From assembly GCA_023846275.1 (NCBI GenBank), contig JAIUJO010000619.1:547001-611000 (forward strand): DNA of 64,000 nt, in the 5' to 3' direction. This document shows, piece by piece, positions 21,801-35,230 of this stretch. Position 1 is the first letter of the stretch; each line of letters starts with the position of its first letter. The notes under the pieces are model-generated. The model made no database searches, was not told the DNA's origin, and saw only the letters and a program-made list of their open reading frames with translations. This DNA comes from Vanilla planifolia (taxonomy: Eukaryota > Streptophyta > Magnoliopsida > Asparagales > Orchidaceae). The position numbers were made by a program, and so were the translations under genes.

Positions 21801-24599
21801 GAGTAGAGTAGATTAGAGTATAGTAGAGCAATGTTAGGCTAGGCTATGTTAGCCCAAGCAAGGCTAGGCTAGGTTAGGCTAGGCTTGAAGGTTAGGCAAA
21901 GCTAGAGTAGAGTAGAGTAGAGTAAACGAGAGCAGAGTTGAGCAAAGTTGAGCTGAGCAAAGCTGAGCAGAGTAGAGTAGGGTAGAGCAGAGTAGAGCAG
22001 AGTTAAGTTAGGATAAGTTAGGTTTGGCTAGGCTAGGCTAAGCTTGGTATAGTAGAGTAAAGTATAGTCGAATAGAGTATAGCAATGTAGAGTTGTGTGG
22101 AGTAGAGTAAAGTTAGGTTGGGCTAGGCCAAACTAGGCTATGCTAGGCTATGGTAGGGTAGGCTAGAGTAGAGTAGAGTAGAATAAAGTAGAGTCGGGCT
22201 AGGTTAGGGAAGGCTAAGTAGGGCTAGGCTAGAGAACATATCAGAGTAGTATATAGCAAAGTAGAGCAAAGTAGAATAGGGTGAAGCAGAGAAGAGTAAA
22301 GCAAAGCATACTAGAGTAGAGCATAAAAGAGTGGACGAGAGTAGAGGAGAGCCTGGTTAGGCTATTCTAAGCTAGGTTATAGTAGAGTAGAGTAGACTAG
22401 AGTAGAGCTAAGTTAGCTTAGGTAAGGCTAGGTTGGGGTAGGCTTGTGTATGCTAGGGTAGGCTTGAGTAGAGCAAGGTTTGGCTAGGCTAAGCTTGAGT
22501 AGAGTAGAGTAGAGTAGGGTAGTGTAGAGTAGAGCAAAGCAGAGCAGAGTAGTGTATAGTAGAGTAGAGTAGAATAGAGTAGGGCAAAGCAAAGTGGAGC
22601 AGAGCATAGAAGAGCAGAGCAAAGCAAAGAAAAGCATAGCAAAGTAGAAGGGTAGAGCAGAGCAATGTAGAGCAAAGCAGAGTAGAGCAGTGTAGTGCAA
22701 AGCACATTAGATAGAGTAGAGCTAAGTAGAGCAAAGCAATGCTTGGTTGTTCAATGGTAGGCTAGGCTAGAGTAAAGTAGAGTGGAGTAGAGTTGTGTAG
22801 AGTAGAGCTTGGTTAAGCTCTACCAGGCTTGGGTAGGCTAGGCTAGAGTAGAGTAGAGTAGAGCTAGATTCAGTAATGCTAGGCTTGGTTAGGTGAGAGT
22901 AGAGTAGAGTATAGTAGACTAGTGGAGAGTAGAATAGAGTAGAGTAGAGTAGAGTAAAGCAAAGTAGGGTGGATTAGAGTAAAGTAGATTAGAGTATAAT
23001 AGAGTAAAGTAGAAGAAAAGAGAGGAGATGTAAGGAGAGGGGAGGTGAGTACAGTAGAGCAGAGCAGAGTAGAGTGAGTAGAGCATAGTAGATCCAAGTA
23101 GAGTAGAGCATAGAAGAGCAAAGTACAGTATAGTAGAGCAGAGTAAAGCAAAGTAGAGTAAAGAAGAGCGAAGTAGACCATAGTAGAGCTCAGTAAAGTA
23201 GAATAGACTAGAGAAGAGCAGAGAAAAGCATAACAGAGTATAAGAGAGTAGAGTATAGAAAATAGAGCAAAGTAGAGTAGAGTAGAGGAAGCTAGGTTAG
23301 GCTAGGCAAGGCTACGATATGCAAGGCTAGAGTGGAGTAGAGTAGATGAGAGCTAAGTTAGGTTGGGCTAGGCTAGAGTACAGTAGAGCAGAGTAGATTA
23401 AAGCAGAGCAGAGCAAAGCAGAGCTAAGTAGAGAAGAGTAGAGCACTGCTAGGTTAAGCTAAGCTAGGCTATCCTAGGCTAGGTTAGAGAAGTGTAGAAT
23501 AGAGTACAACAAAGTAATGTAGAGTAGAGCTAATTTAGGTTAAGTTAGGCTAGGCTAAGTTAGAGTAGAGTAGAGTAGAGTGGAGCATATCAGAGTGGAG
23601 TAGAGCAAAATAGAGTAAAGTAAAGTAGAGCAAGGTTAGGCTAGGCTAGGTTAGGCTAGGCTAAGTTAGGGAAGGCTCGGCTCGGCTAGGTTAGGGTAGA
23701 GTAGATTATGCAAGAGTAGAGTAAAGTAGTGTAGAGTAAGGTTAAGCTAGGCTAGGCTAGGCTAAACAAGGCTAGAGTAGAGTAGACTAGAGTAGAGCAG
23801 AGTGGAGTAGAGTAGAGCAAAGTATAACTGGGCAAAGTAGAGCAAGGTGGAGTAGAGCAGAGTAGCACAGAGAAAAGCAGAGTAAAGTAGAGTATAGTAG
23901 AGCACAAAAAATCAAAATATATTGGAGCAGAGTAGAGCAGAGTAGAGTATAGCTAGGTTAGGCTAGGCTAGGCTTGGCTAAGCTAGACTAGGCTAGAGTA
24001 GAGTAGAGTATAATAGAGTGGAGTAGAGTAGAGTATAGTAGAGTATATTAGAGTAGAGTAGAGTAGAGTAGAGTAGAGCAGAGGAGAGTATAGCAGAGTA
24101 GAGTAGAGTAGAGAATAGTAAAGCATCATACAGCAAAGTAGAGCAACGAAGAGTAGAGTAGAGTATAACAGAGTTAAGAAAATCAGATTAGATTAGAGCT
24201 CAGCAGAGCTATGTGGAGTTGAGTAGAATAGAGTAGAGTAGAGTGGAGTAAAGCTAAGCTATGTTTTTTTAGGCTAGGCTAGGCTAAGTTAAACTAGAGT
24301 ATGGAAAAGTAGAGCTAAGTCAGGCTTAGATAGGTTTGGCTTGACGAGGCTAGCTTAGAGTAAAGTAGAATAGAGTAGAGTAGTGTAGACTAGAGTAGTG
24401 TAGAGTAGAGTAGAGTAAAATATAACAAAGTGGAGTAGAGCATAGTACAATTGATTAGAGTAGATCAGAGTAGAGCATAGTAGTGCAGAGTAGAGTAGAG
24501 AAGAGTAGAGTAGAGAAGAAGAGAGTAGAGCATAGAAGAGATAAGTAGAGTAGAGCAGAGTGATGTAGAGCAAAGGAGAGCAGAGTGATGTAGAGCAAA
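21801..24599 (+). repeat. Satellite array between the two higher-order copies
   Basis: Mixed TAGAG and TAGGC blocks. Notable points are a purine-rich GAGAGGAGATG/GGAGAGGGGAGG patch at 23020-23050 and a rare A-rich stretch (CACAAAAAATCAAAATATAT) near 23883-23905. A perfect 25-bp duplication is at 24556-24605. No gene is seen. Part of this interval may belong to the ~5.1-kb unit of copy A. Confidence 0.7.
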
Positions 24600-24605
24600 G
24601 GAGAG
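24556..24605 (+). repeat. Perfect 25-bp tandem duplication
   Basis: A unit beginning CAGAGTGATGTAGAGCAAAG occurs at 24556-24580 and again at 24581-24605 without mismatch. This is the third five-pentamer duplication found in the array. Confidence 0.85.
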
Positions 24606-26830
24606 CAGAGCTATGTTAGGCTTGGTTAGGCTAGGTTATGCTTGGGTAGAGTGGAGTAGAGTAGAGTAAAGTATAGTAGATTAGAGTAGAGTTAGGTTAG
24701 GCTAGGTTAGAGTAGAGTAGAGTAGAGTAGTGTAGAGTAAAGTATATGAGAGCTAGTTAGGCTAGGGTAGGCTAGGCTATGCTAGACTAGAGCAGAGTGG
24801 AGTAGAGTAGAGCTAGTTTAGGCTAGGCTAAACTAGGGTAGAGTAGAGTTTAGTAGAGTAGAACAGAGCAAAGTTGAGCAAAGAAGGGTAGAGTAGATTA
24901 GAGCAGAGCAAAGCAGAGTAGAGTTAGGTTAGGCTAGCCTAGTGTAGAGTAGAGCTAGGTTAGGCTAGGTTATGTTAGAGTAAAGCAGAGTAGAATAGAG
25001 TAGAGTATAGTTGTGTAGAGTAGAGTATAGTAGGGTAGTGTGGAGTAGAGTAGAGTAGAGTAGAGGAGAGAAGAGGAGAGGAGTAGAGAGGAGAGGAGAG
25101 TAGATTAGAGCAAAGAAGAGCATAGTAGAGTATAGTAGAGCATAGCTAGGTTAGGTTAGCTTAGGCTAGGCTCTGCTTGAGTAGAGTTAAGTAGAGTAGA
25201 GTGGAGTAGAGCTGAGCTAGGTTAGGTTAGCCTAGGCTAGGCAAGGCTAAACTAGAGTAATTGAGTAGAGTATAGTAGAGTAGAGCTAAGTTAGGCCTAG
25301 CTAGGTTATGATTGGCTAGGCTGCACTAGATTAGAGTAGAATAGAGCAGAGTAGAGTAGGTAGAGTAGTGTAAAGTACAGTAGAGTAGTGCATAGTAGAA
25401 CAGAGAAGAGCACAGCACAACACAACATAATAGAGCAAGGTTAGGTAAGGCTTGGCTAGTCTAAGCAAGAATAGTGTAGAGTAGAGTAAAGCAAAGTAGG
25501 GTAGAGTAGAGTAGAGCTAAGTTAGGCTAGGCTAGATAACGTTAGAGTAGAGTAGAGTAGAGTAGACTAGAAGGTATAATAGAGTAGGGTAGAGTATAGT
25601 AGAGTAGAGCAGTGTAGAGCTAGGTTTGGATGAGCTAAGCATGGCTAGGCTAGGCTAGGTTAGGCTAGAGTAGAGTAGAGTAGAGTAGACTAGAGTATAA
25701 TAGAGTAAAGTAGAGCTAAGTTAGGATAGGCTTGTTAGAGTTTACTAGATTAGAGAGAAGCTGGGAAGAGTTTAGTAGAGCAGAGAAAAGCAAAGCAGAG
25801 CATAGTAGAGTAGAGTAGACCAGAGCTAAGTTAGGCTAGGTAAGGAAAGGATAGACTAGGTTAGAGTAAAGTAGATTAGAGTAGAATAGAGTATAGCTGA
25901 GTGGAGTAGAGGAGAGGTGAGCTAGGATAGGCTAGGCTAGCTATGGTTGGCTAGACTAGGCTATGCAAAAGTAGAGTATAGTAGAGTGAAGTAGAGTAGA
26001 GTAGAGCATAGCATAATAGAGAAGAGTAGAGTATAGCTGAGTAGAGTACAGAATAGTAGAGTATGGCATAACATAGTAAAGCAAAGTAAATCATGCTTAG
26101 AAAAGGAAAGGATAGGCCAGAGTAAAGTAAACCTTAGTTAGGCTAGGCTAGGCTAGATTAGAGAAGAGTAGAGTAGAGTAAAGTAAAGTATATTAGAGTA
26201 GAGCTATGCTAGCCTAAGCTAGGGCAAGCTAGGCTAGACAAGAGCAGATTAGAGTAGAGTTAGATTAGGTTAAGTTAGGCTATGCTATAGTAGAATAGAG
26301 TAGAGTAGAGCATAGCAGAGTAGAGTAGAGTAGAGTAAAGGAGAGGAGAGGAGTGGAGAGTAGAGTAGAGTAGAGCAGAGCAGAGGGTAGCACAAAAAAT
26401 TATACAGTAGAGCATAGCAAAGCAAAGTAAGAGCCATGCAGAGTAGAGAAAAGTAGAGTATAGTAGAGCTAAGATAAGCTAGGGTTGGTTAGGCAAGAGT
26501 AGAGTATAGTATAGCTAAGTTAGGCTAGGCTAAAAAAGAGTAGAATAAAATAGAGTAGAGTAGAGCTAGATTAGGCTAGGCTAAAGTATAGTAGAGTAGA
26601 GTTGCATAGGGAAGAAGAGTATAGTAAAGAAAAGCTTGGTTAAGTTTGGCTAGTCTCAGCTTGGCTAGGCTAGAGTAGAGTAGCATAGAGTAGAGTAGTA
26701 TAGAGCAGAGTAGAGCAGAGTAGAGAAGAGTAGAGCAGAGTAAACCAGGGCAAACCAGAGTAGAGCAGAGCATTGCATTATGGAGTTGGGTTTTTTTAAG
26801 CTATGCTAGGGTTGGCTAAGTTAGAGTAAA
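24600..26830 (+). repeat. Higher-order unit, copy B of a ~5.0-5.1 kb repeat
   Basis: This is the partner of 19540-21800. Matching anchors: GCTAGTTTAGGCTAGGCTA at 24812; a GGAGA patch at 25071-25101; TAAACTAGAGTAATTGAG at 25248; GGCTTGTTAGAGT at 25729; AGGAAAGGAT at 26103; GGAGAGGAGTGGAGAG at 26341; CACAAAAAATTATA at 26391; GCTAAGATAAGCTAGGGTTG near 26468; and GCATTATGGAGTTGGGTTTT at 26775. The order is fully conserved. The copies differ by many substitutions and pentamer indels, so the duplication is not recent. Confidence 0.8.
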
Positions 26831-29800
26831 GTAGAGTAGACTATAGTAGAGTAGAGTTGAGTAGAGTAGAGTAGAGTATAGTATAATATAGTACAGCATA
26901 GTATAGTATAGTATAATAAGTATAGTAGAGTAGAGCTAGGTTAGGTTAGGCTAGGCTAAAGTACTATAGAGTAGAGTAGAGTAGAGTAGATTAGAGTAGA
27001 GTAGTGTAGAGTAGAGGAGAGCAGAGCAGAGCAAAATAGAATAAAGCATAGTAGAGCAAAGTAGAGCAGAGTAGAGTCGACCAGAGAGTAAAATAGAGTA
27101 GAAAAAAGAAGAGCAGATTAGAGCAGTACAGAGTAGAGTAGAGTAGAGCAAGGTTAGGTTAGACTAGGCTATGTTGGGCTATGTCAGGTTAAGCTAGGCT
27201 AAATTAGAGTATAGTAGAGTAGAGTATAACTAGGTTAGGCTAAGTTAGAGTAGAGTTGAGTATAGTAGAGTAGAGTAGAGCTAGGTTTGGCTAGGCTTGG
27301 CTAGGGGAGGCTCAGGGAGGCTATGCTAAGCTAGTATCGAGTATAGTAAAGTAGAGTGGAGTAGAGTTAAGTTAGGTAAGGCTAGGCTAGAGTATAGTAG
27401 AGCAGAGTAGAGTAGAGCAGAGTAGAACAAAATAGAGCAGAGTGGAGCAATGTAGAGCAAAGCTAAGTAGAGATAGTTTAGGCTAAGCTAAGCTGGGTTA
27501 TAGTAGAGTAGAGTAGAGTAGAGTAAAGTGGAGTAGAGTAGAGTAGAGTAGAGTAGAATAAGGTTAGCTTAGGCTACGCTAGGGTAGGCGAGGTTAGGCT
27601 AGAGTAGAATAGAGTAGAGTAGAGTATAGTAGAGTAGACTAGAGCTAGGTTAGGTTAGGCTAGTTTAGGCTTGGCTAGGCTAGGTTAGGTTAAGCTAGGA
27701 TTTGCTGGGTTAGGCTTTTCTGAAGGAGTATAGCAGAGTAGAACTTAGCAGAGCAAAGCAAAGAAGAGTAGAGTAGAGCAAAGAATAGCAGAGCATTGTA
27801 GAATAGAGTAGAGCTAGCTTAGGTTAGGCAAGGCAAGGCTAGAGTTGAGTTGAGTAGAGCTATGTTAGGCTAGGCTAGGTTAGAGCATAGTAGAATAGAG
27901 TAGTGTAGAGTAAGTGGAGTAGAGGAGAGTAGAGTAGAGTAGAGTAGAGTAGAGGGGAGTAGAGTAGAGCAAGGTTAGGCTAGGCTAGGTAAGGCATTGC
28001 TAGGTTAGGCTAGTCTAGCCTAGGCTAGGCTAAAGTAGAGTCTAGTAGAGTAAAGTAGAGCTAGGTTAAGCTAAGCTAGGCCAGAGTATAATAAAGTATA
28101 GTAGTGTAGAGTAGAGTAGACAAGAGCATAGTAGAGTAGAGTAGAGTAAAGTAGAGTAGAGTAGAGTAGACCAGAGTAGAGCAGAGTAGACTAGAGTAGA
28201 GTATAGTAGTGTATAGCTATGTTAGGCTAGGCTAGGCTAGGGTAGGCTAGGCTAGGTTAGAGTAAAGTAATGTTGAGTAGAGTAGAGTAGAGTAGAGGAG
28301 AGCAAGGTTAGGCAAGGTTAGGCTAGATCATAATTGAGCATAGTAGAGTAGAATAGAGTAGAGAGGAGCATAGCAGAGTAGAGTAGAGTAGAGTTTAGCT
28401 ATGCCAGGTTAGGTTAGGTGAGACTAAGCTAAACTAAGTAAGGCTAGAGTAGAGTGGAGTATAGCAGAGTAGAGTAGGGTTGAGTAGAGTAAAGTAGAGC
28501 CAGGTTAGGATCAGCTAGGTAAAGTTGGAGTAGAGTATTATAGATTAGAGTTGTGTACAATAAAGCAGAGTATAGCTAGGTTAGGCTAGGCTAGGCTAGG
28601 CTAAAGTATCGTAATGTAGAGTAGAGCATAGTAGAGTAGAGTTGAGTAGAGGTATGTTAGACTAAGCTAGGCTAAATTAAGCTTGAGAAGAGTAGAGTAG
28701 AAAAGAGCAGAGTAGTGTAGAGTAGAGTTGAGTAGAGTAGAGTGGAGTAGTGCACAACAAAGTAGAGCAAAGAAGAGCCAATTAGGCAAAGCTAGGATAT
28801 GCTAGGCTAGAGTGGAGTAAAGTAGGGTATAGCAAGGTTAGGTTAGGCCAAGCTAGGCTAGGTTAGAGTGGCTAAGCTAGAGTAAACTTGAGTAGAGTCG
28901 AGCAGAGCAGAGAAGAGTAGAGTAGAGTAGAAAAGAGTAGAATAGAGTATAGCAGAGTTGAGCTGAGCAGAGCTAGGTTAGGCTATGCATGGCTAAGCTA
29001 GGCTACTCTAGGCTAAGTTAGGCTCGATGAGACCATAGCAAAGTATAGTAGAGAAGAGTAGAGTAGAGTATAGTAGAGCAGAGTAGAGTAAAATTGAGTA
29101 GAATAGAGTAAAGCATAGTAGAGCATAGTAGAGCAGAGTGGAGCAGAGTAGAACAGAGTAAAGTAGAGCATAGTTGAGCAGATCAGAGTAGAGTGGAGCA
29201 GAGCAAATCAAAGTATTGCAAAGCAAAGAAGAGCTAGGTTAGGCTATACAAGGCTAGCCAATGCCAAGTTAGAGAAGAATAGAGTAGAGTAGAATAGAGT
29301 AGAGTGAAGTAGAGAAGAGTAGAGTAGAGTAGAGTGGAGTAGAGTAGAATTGAGTTAAGTAGAGTAGAGTAAAGTAGAATAAAGTAGAGTAAATTAGAGT
29401 AGAGTAGAGTAGGGTAGAGTATAATCTAGTAGAGTAATGTAGAGTTGAGTAGAGAAGAGTAGAGTAGAGTTGAGTGGAGTAGAGTAGAGTAGAGTAGAGT
29501 TATGTTAGGTTAGGCTAGAATAGAGTAGAGTAGAGTAAAGTAGAGTAAAGTAGAGCTAGGTTAGGTTAAGCTAGGTTGGGCTAGGCTAAGCTAATGTATA
29601 GTAGAGTAGAGCAGAGTAGAGTACAGTAGAGAAGAGTTGAGCTTAGTTTATTTTAGCAGAGCAAAGCAGAGTAGAGTAGAGCAAAGTAGAGTAGAGTAAA
29701 GCAGAGAAAAAAAAGTTGAGCGGAGTAGAGTTGAGCTAAGTTATGCTAGGCTAGGTTAGGCTAAGATAAACTTTTGTAGAGTAGAGTAGAGGAGAGCTAG

Positions 29801-32800
29801 GTTAGGTTAGGCTAGGCTAGGTTAGAGTAGGGTAGAGTATAATAGTGTAGAGTGTAGCTACATTTGGGTAGGTGAGGTTTGTGTAGGTTAGGCTAGGCTA
29901 GAGTAGAGTAGAGAAGAGCAAGGTTAGGCTAGGCTAGATAAGAGTACAATATAATAGAGCAGAGTATAGTAGAGTAGAATCGAGAAGAGCAGATAGGAGC
30001 AGAGCATAGTAGAGCAAAGCTAAGTTAAGCTAGGTTAGGCTAAACAAAACTTCGTTAAGCTTGCATAGAAGAGAGTAGAGTAAAGTTGGGTAGAGTGGAG
30101 AAGAGTAAGCTAGGTTAAGCTGGACTAGGTTAGGAAAAGTTAGAATGGAGTAGAGTAGAGTAGAGTAAAGTAGGGTAGATTAGGGTAGAGTAGAGTAGAG
30201 TAAACTAGAGTAGAGCTTGGTTAGGCTAGGTTAGAGTATAATAAAATAAAGTACAATAGAGTAGAATAGAGTAGAGCTAGGAAAGGCTTGGCTAGGCTAA
30301 ATTAGGCTAAACAAGGCTAGAGTAGAATAGAGTCGAGAAGAGTAGAGTAGAATAGAGCATAGAAGAGCAAAGTAGAGTAGAGCAGAGTAGAGTAGAGTAG
30401 AGTATAGTAGAGTAGAGTGGAGTAGAGCTAGGTTAGGCTAGGTTAGAGTAGTGTAAAGTAAAGCCAGTTTAGGCTATAGTAGGCTAGGCTATGCAAGGTT
30501 AGAGTGGCTAAGCTAAGCTAGGCTAGCTTAGGCTAGCGTAGAGTGTAGTAGAGTAGAGTAGAGTAGAGTAGAGCAGAGTAGAGTAGAGCAGAGCAGACCA
30601 GGGCAGAGTAGAGTATAACAAAGTCGAGCAGAGGAGAGAAGAAAAGAGCAGAGTAGAGTAGAGAAGAGAACAACAAAGAAGAGTAAAGCTTGGTTAGGCT
30701 AAGCTAAGCTAAGTTATGCTATGCTATGCTAGGTTTAGCTAGGTTTGTGTAGAATAGAGTAGATTAGAGTAAAGTAGAGTATAGTAGAGTAGAGTAAAGA
30801 ATAGTAGAGTAGAGCAGAGCAAAGTAGAGTAGAGCAGAATAGAGCTTACCTGAGCTGAGCAGAGCATATTAGAATAGAGTAGAGGAGAGAAGAGTAGGGT
30901 AGAGTAGACTAGAGTTGAGCAAAGAAGAGTAGAGTAGAGTAGGACAGAGAAGAGCAGGGTAGAGTAGGTTAAAGCAAAGTAGAGTAGAGTAAAGCTATGT
31001 TAGGCTAGGTCAGGATAGGCTAATGTAGAGTAGAGTAGAGTACAGCAAAGGAAAGCTAGGTTACGTTAGGCTAGGGAAGGCTATGCTTAAGTAGAGTAAG
31101 GTATAGTAGAGTAGAGCAGAGCAAAGCTATGTTATGCTAGGCTAGGCTGGGCTAGGCTAGGCTAGAGTAGAGCAGAGAAGAGTAGAGTATAGTAGAGTAG
31201 AATATAATAGAGCATGTTATAATATAATAGAGTAGAGCAGAGTATAGTAAAGCAAAGTTAGGCTAGGCTAGGCTAGGTTAGTATAAAGTAGAGTAGAGTA
31301 AAGTATAGTAGAGCTCAGTTATGCTAGGTTAGGCTTGGTTAGGCTTGAGCAGAGTAGAGTAGAGTAGAGTATAGTAAAGTAGAGTATAATAGAGTAGAGC
31401 TAGGTTAGGTATGGCTAGCCTAGGCAAGATTAGTCTAGGTTAGGCTAGACTAAGCTAGGCTATGGTAGAGTAGAGTATAGTAGAGCTAGGTTAGTCTAAG
31501 CTTGTGTACAATTATGTAGAGTAGAGTAGAGAAGAGTAAAGCATAGTAGAGCAAAGAAGAGAAGAGCAGAGCAAAGCAGAGTAATGAACAATAGAGTGGA
31601 GTTGAGAAAAGCAGAGCAGAGTAGAGTAGGGTAGAGCAAAGCTAGGTTATGCTAGGCTAGGCTAAGCTAGGGTAGAGTAGAGCAAGTCAGAGTTAAGTAG
31701 AGTATATCTAGGTTAGGATAAGTTAGGCTAAGCTAGGTTACAATAGAGTAGAGTATTGTAGAGTAGAGTAGACCAGAGCAGAGTATAGTAGAGCTAGGTT
31801 AGGTTGGGTTATGCCAGGCTAGGCTAGGGTAGGGTAGGCTGGGTTAGAGTAGAGTAGAGTAGAGTGGAGCAGAGTAAAGTGGAGTAGAGTAGAGTAGAGC
31901 AGAGTGGAGCTAAGTTAGGCTAGGCTAGGCTAGGTTCAACTAGGCTAGAGATGAGTAGAATAGAACAGAGTAGAGTAGAGCAAAGAAGAGGGAGGTAGAG
32001 CAGAGTAGAGTAGAGCAGATTAGAGTAGAGTAGACTAGAGCATTGTGGAGCAGAGTAGAGTAGAATTTGGTTAGGCAAGGCTTGGCTAGGCTTGGTTAGG
32101 CTAGGCTAGAGTAGAGTAGAGTGTAGTTGAGTAGACTAGAGTAGAGTAGAGTAGAGTATAATAGGGTAGAATAGAAAAGGGTAGAGTAGAGCATTGTGGA
32201 GCAAAGTAGATGTGAGTTAGGTTAGGTTAGGCTTGGTTAGACTAGGCTAGGATAGAGTAGAGTATAGTAGTGTAGAGTAGAGTAGAGCAAGGTAGAGTAG
32301 AGCTTGGTTGGGCAAAGATAGGCCAAGTTAGAGTAGAGTAAAATAATACAGAGCAGGGTAGAATAGATTAGAGTAGAGTAGAGTAGAGTAAAGTATAGTA
32401 GATCTAGGTTAGGCTATGCTAGGCTTGGATAGGGTAGGCTAGGCTGGACGAGGGTAGGCTAGAGTAGAGTTGAGTAGAGTAGAGCAGAGCATAATAGAGT
32501 TGACTAAAGTAGAGCGTGGTTAGGCTAGGGTATGCTAGGCTAGAGTAGAATAGAGTAGAGTAGAGTAGAGTAGGGTAGAGCTGGCTTAGGTTAAGCTAGG
32601 CTAGGTTGGAGTAGAGTAGACTAGAGTAGAGCTATGTTAGGCTAGGTTAGGCTAAGCTAGAGTAAAATAGATCTAAGTTACTCTAGGCCAGGCTTGAGTC
32701 TAGAAGAGCAAAGTAGGGTAGAGTACAGCTAAGTTGAGTAGAGCAGAGCATAACATAGATGAGTAGAGTCGAGTAGAGGAGAGTAGAGTAGAGCAGAATA

Positions 32801-34940
32801 GAGCAAAGCAGAGCAGAGTAGAGCTAGATTAAGGAATTCTAAGCTAGGCTAGAGTAAAGTAGAGTGAGCTAGGTTATGTTTGGCTAGGCTAGGCTGGGTT
32901 AGGTTCGAGTAGAGCTAGTTTTTGTTAGGCTCGACTAGGTTAGATAGGCTAGGCTAGAGTTGAGTAGAGCTAGGTAAGTCTAGGCAAGGTTAGGCTATAT
33001 TATAGTAAAATAGAGTAGACTAGAGTAGATTAGAGTAGCAAAGAGTAGAGGAGAGCTAAGAGATTTGAACAGAGTAAAACAGGATAGAACAGAACAGATT
33101 AGAGCAAAGTAGAGTAGAGTACAATAGAGAAAAGTAGAGCAAAGCAGACTAGAGCAGAGAAAAGCAAAGTAGAGAAAAGCTAGATTACGTGAGGATAGGC
33201 TGGGCTTCACTAGGCTAAGCTAAGCTAGAGTAGAGTCGAGTAGGATAGAGCAAGGTTAGGGTAGGGTAGACTAGGCTAGGTTAAAGTAGAGTAGAATAGA
33301 GTGGAGTAGATTAGAGTTTAGCTAGGTTAGGATAAGCGAGGGTAGGCTAAGATAGAGAAGAGTAGAGTAGAGTAGAGTAGAGCTCGGTTAGGCTAGGCCA
33401 GGCTAGGATAGAGTGGAGCAGAGTAGAGCAGAGCATACCAGAGGAGAGTAGAGTAGAGTAGAGTAAAGTTGATTAGAGTAGGGTAGAGCTAGGTTAGGCA
33501 AGGCTAGGCTAGGCTAGGCTAGGCAATGCTAGGATAGGCTAAGCTAGAGTAGAGTAGAGCTAGATTTGGCTTGATTTTTATAAAGTAGCATAGAGTAGAG
33601 TAGAGCAAAGTAGAGCAGAGCAGAGTGGTGTTAGATTTGGCAAGGCTAAGCTATGTGAGGCTATGCTAGAGAAGAGTAGAGTAGAGCTAGGTTAGGTTAT
33701 AGGCTAGGCAAGGTTATATTAAAGTAGAGTAGAGTAGATCTAGTTTATGCTAGGCTAGGCTAAGCTAGGTTTGTTTAGGCTAAAGTAGAGTAGAGTTAAG
33801 TAAAGTAGAGAAGAGCTAGGTAAGGCTAGGCTAGGTTAGAGTAAAATAGAGTAGAGTAGAGTAGAGTAGAGAAGAAGAGAGTAAAAGAGAGCTAAGTAGA
33901 GTGGGGTAGAGTAGAGCAGAGCAGAGAAGAGTAAAGAAGATGAGAGAAAAGTCGAACAGAGCAAACTATGGTAGAACAAAGCAAAGAAAAGATAAGCCAG
34001 GTTATGCTACAATAGGCTAAGCTAGGCTAGAGTTGAGTAGAGTCAGGTATAGTAATGTTAAGCTAGCCTAGATAAGGTTAGGTTATTATAGAGTAGAGTA
34101 GAGTAGAGTAGAGCTAGATTAGGTTAAGTTAGGCAAGGCTGAGCTACGCTAGGGTAGGTTGGGCTAGGCTAGGCTAGAGTAGAATAGAGTAGAGTAGAGT
34201 AGAGCTTGATTAGGCTAGGCTAGGTTAGCATAGGGTAGAGTAGAGTAGAATAGAGTAAAGAAGAGTAGAGCAGAGGAGAGTAGAATAGAGTAGAGTAGAG
34301 TAGAGTAAGTAGAGTAGAGCAGAGTAGAGTAGAGCAGAGCAGAGTAAAGTAGAGCTAGTTTAAGAAAAGTTAAGCTAGGCTAGGCTAGGTTAAAGTAGAG
34401 TGAGTGGAGTAAAGTAAAGTAGAGTATAGTAGAGTAGAGTACAGTATAGTAGAGTAGAGTAGAGTAGAGTAGAGCAAGGTTAGGATAGGTTAGGGAAGGC
34501 TAGGCTATGCTAAGCTTGGTTAGGCTAGGCTAGAGTTGAGTAGAGTAGAGGAGAATAAAGTAGATGATAGAAGAGCAAAGCAGAGTAGAGCAGAGCAGAG
34601 CAGAGCATAGTAGAATAGAACAGAGTAAGCCAGAGTGGAGTAGAGTAGAGAAGAGCAGAGTAAAACAGAGCAGTGTTGAGTGAAGCTAGGTTACGCTAGG
34701 CTTGATTAGGGTAAGGTTGAGTAGAGTTGTCCAGTATGGAGTAAAGTGAAGTAGAATAGAGAAGAATAGAGTAAAGCAGAGTAGAGCTAGGTTAGGCTAG
34801 GCCATGCTAGGCTAGTATAAGGTAGGTTAGGCAATGTTATAGTAGGGTAGAGTAGAGGAAAATAGAGTAAAGTAGAGCAAGGCTTTGCTAGGAGAGCCTA
34901 GAGTACAGTTGAAAAGAGTAGAGTAGAGTAAAGCAGAGTA
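26831..34940 (+). repeat. Satellite array, interior with TATAG variants
   Basis: TAGAG and TAGGC blocks with a TATAG/TATAA cluster at about 26876-26925. The phrase GGTTAGAGTGGCTAAGCTAG recurs near 28861 and 30488, with a related form near 38165, suggesting further related segments. No gene, RNA or unrelated insertion is visible. Confidence 0.7.
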
Positions 34941-35230
34941 GAGTAGGGTAGAGTAGAGGAGTGGAGAGGAGAGGAGAGGAGAGGAGAAGAGTGTAGAGGA
35001 GAGGAGAGGAGAGGAGAGGAGGGTAGAGGATAGGAGAGCAGAGTGGAGCAAAGCCAAGAAGTGCATAGCAGAGTAGTGTCGAGCAGAGCAGAGCAGAGCC
35101 GAGTGGACCATAGCACAAAGAAGAGAAGAGCATAACAGAGTAGAGGAGAGCAGAGCGGAGCAGAGAAAAATAAAGCATTACAGAGTAGAGCAGAGCAGAG
35201 AAGAGTAGAGTATAGTAGAGCAAAGTTAGA
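34941..35230 (+). repeat. Purine-patch module, copy 1
   Basis: A long homopurine-biased (GGAGA)n patch (about 34955-35040) is followed by GCCAAGAAGTGCATAGCAG (35053), GACCATAG (35106) and GAGAAGAGCATAACAGAGTA (about 35124-35143). The same order occurs at about 44600-44790 and in part at 48816-49080. The module is noncoding; the patch reads as an extreme Ser/Pro/Leu-rich open frame on the minus strand. Confidence 0.75.
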
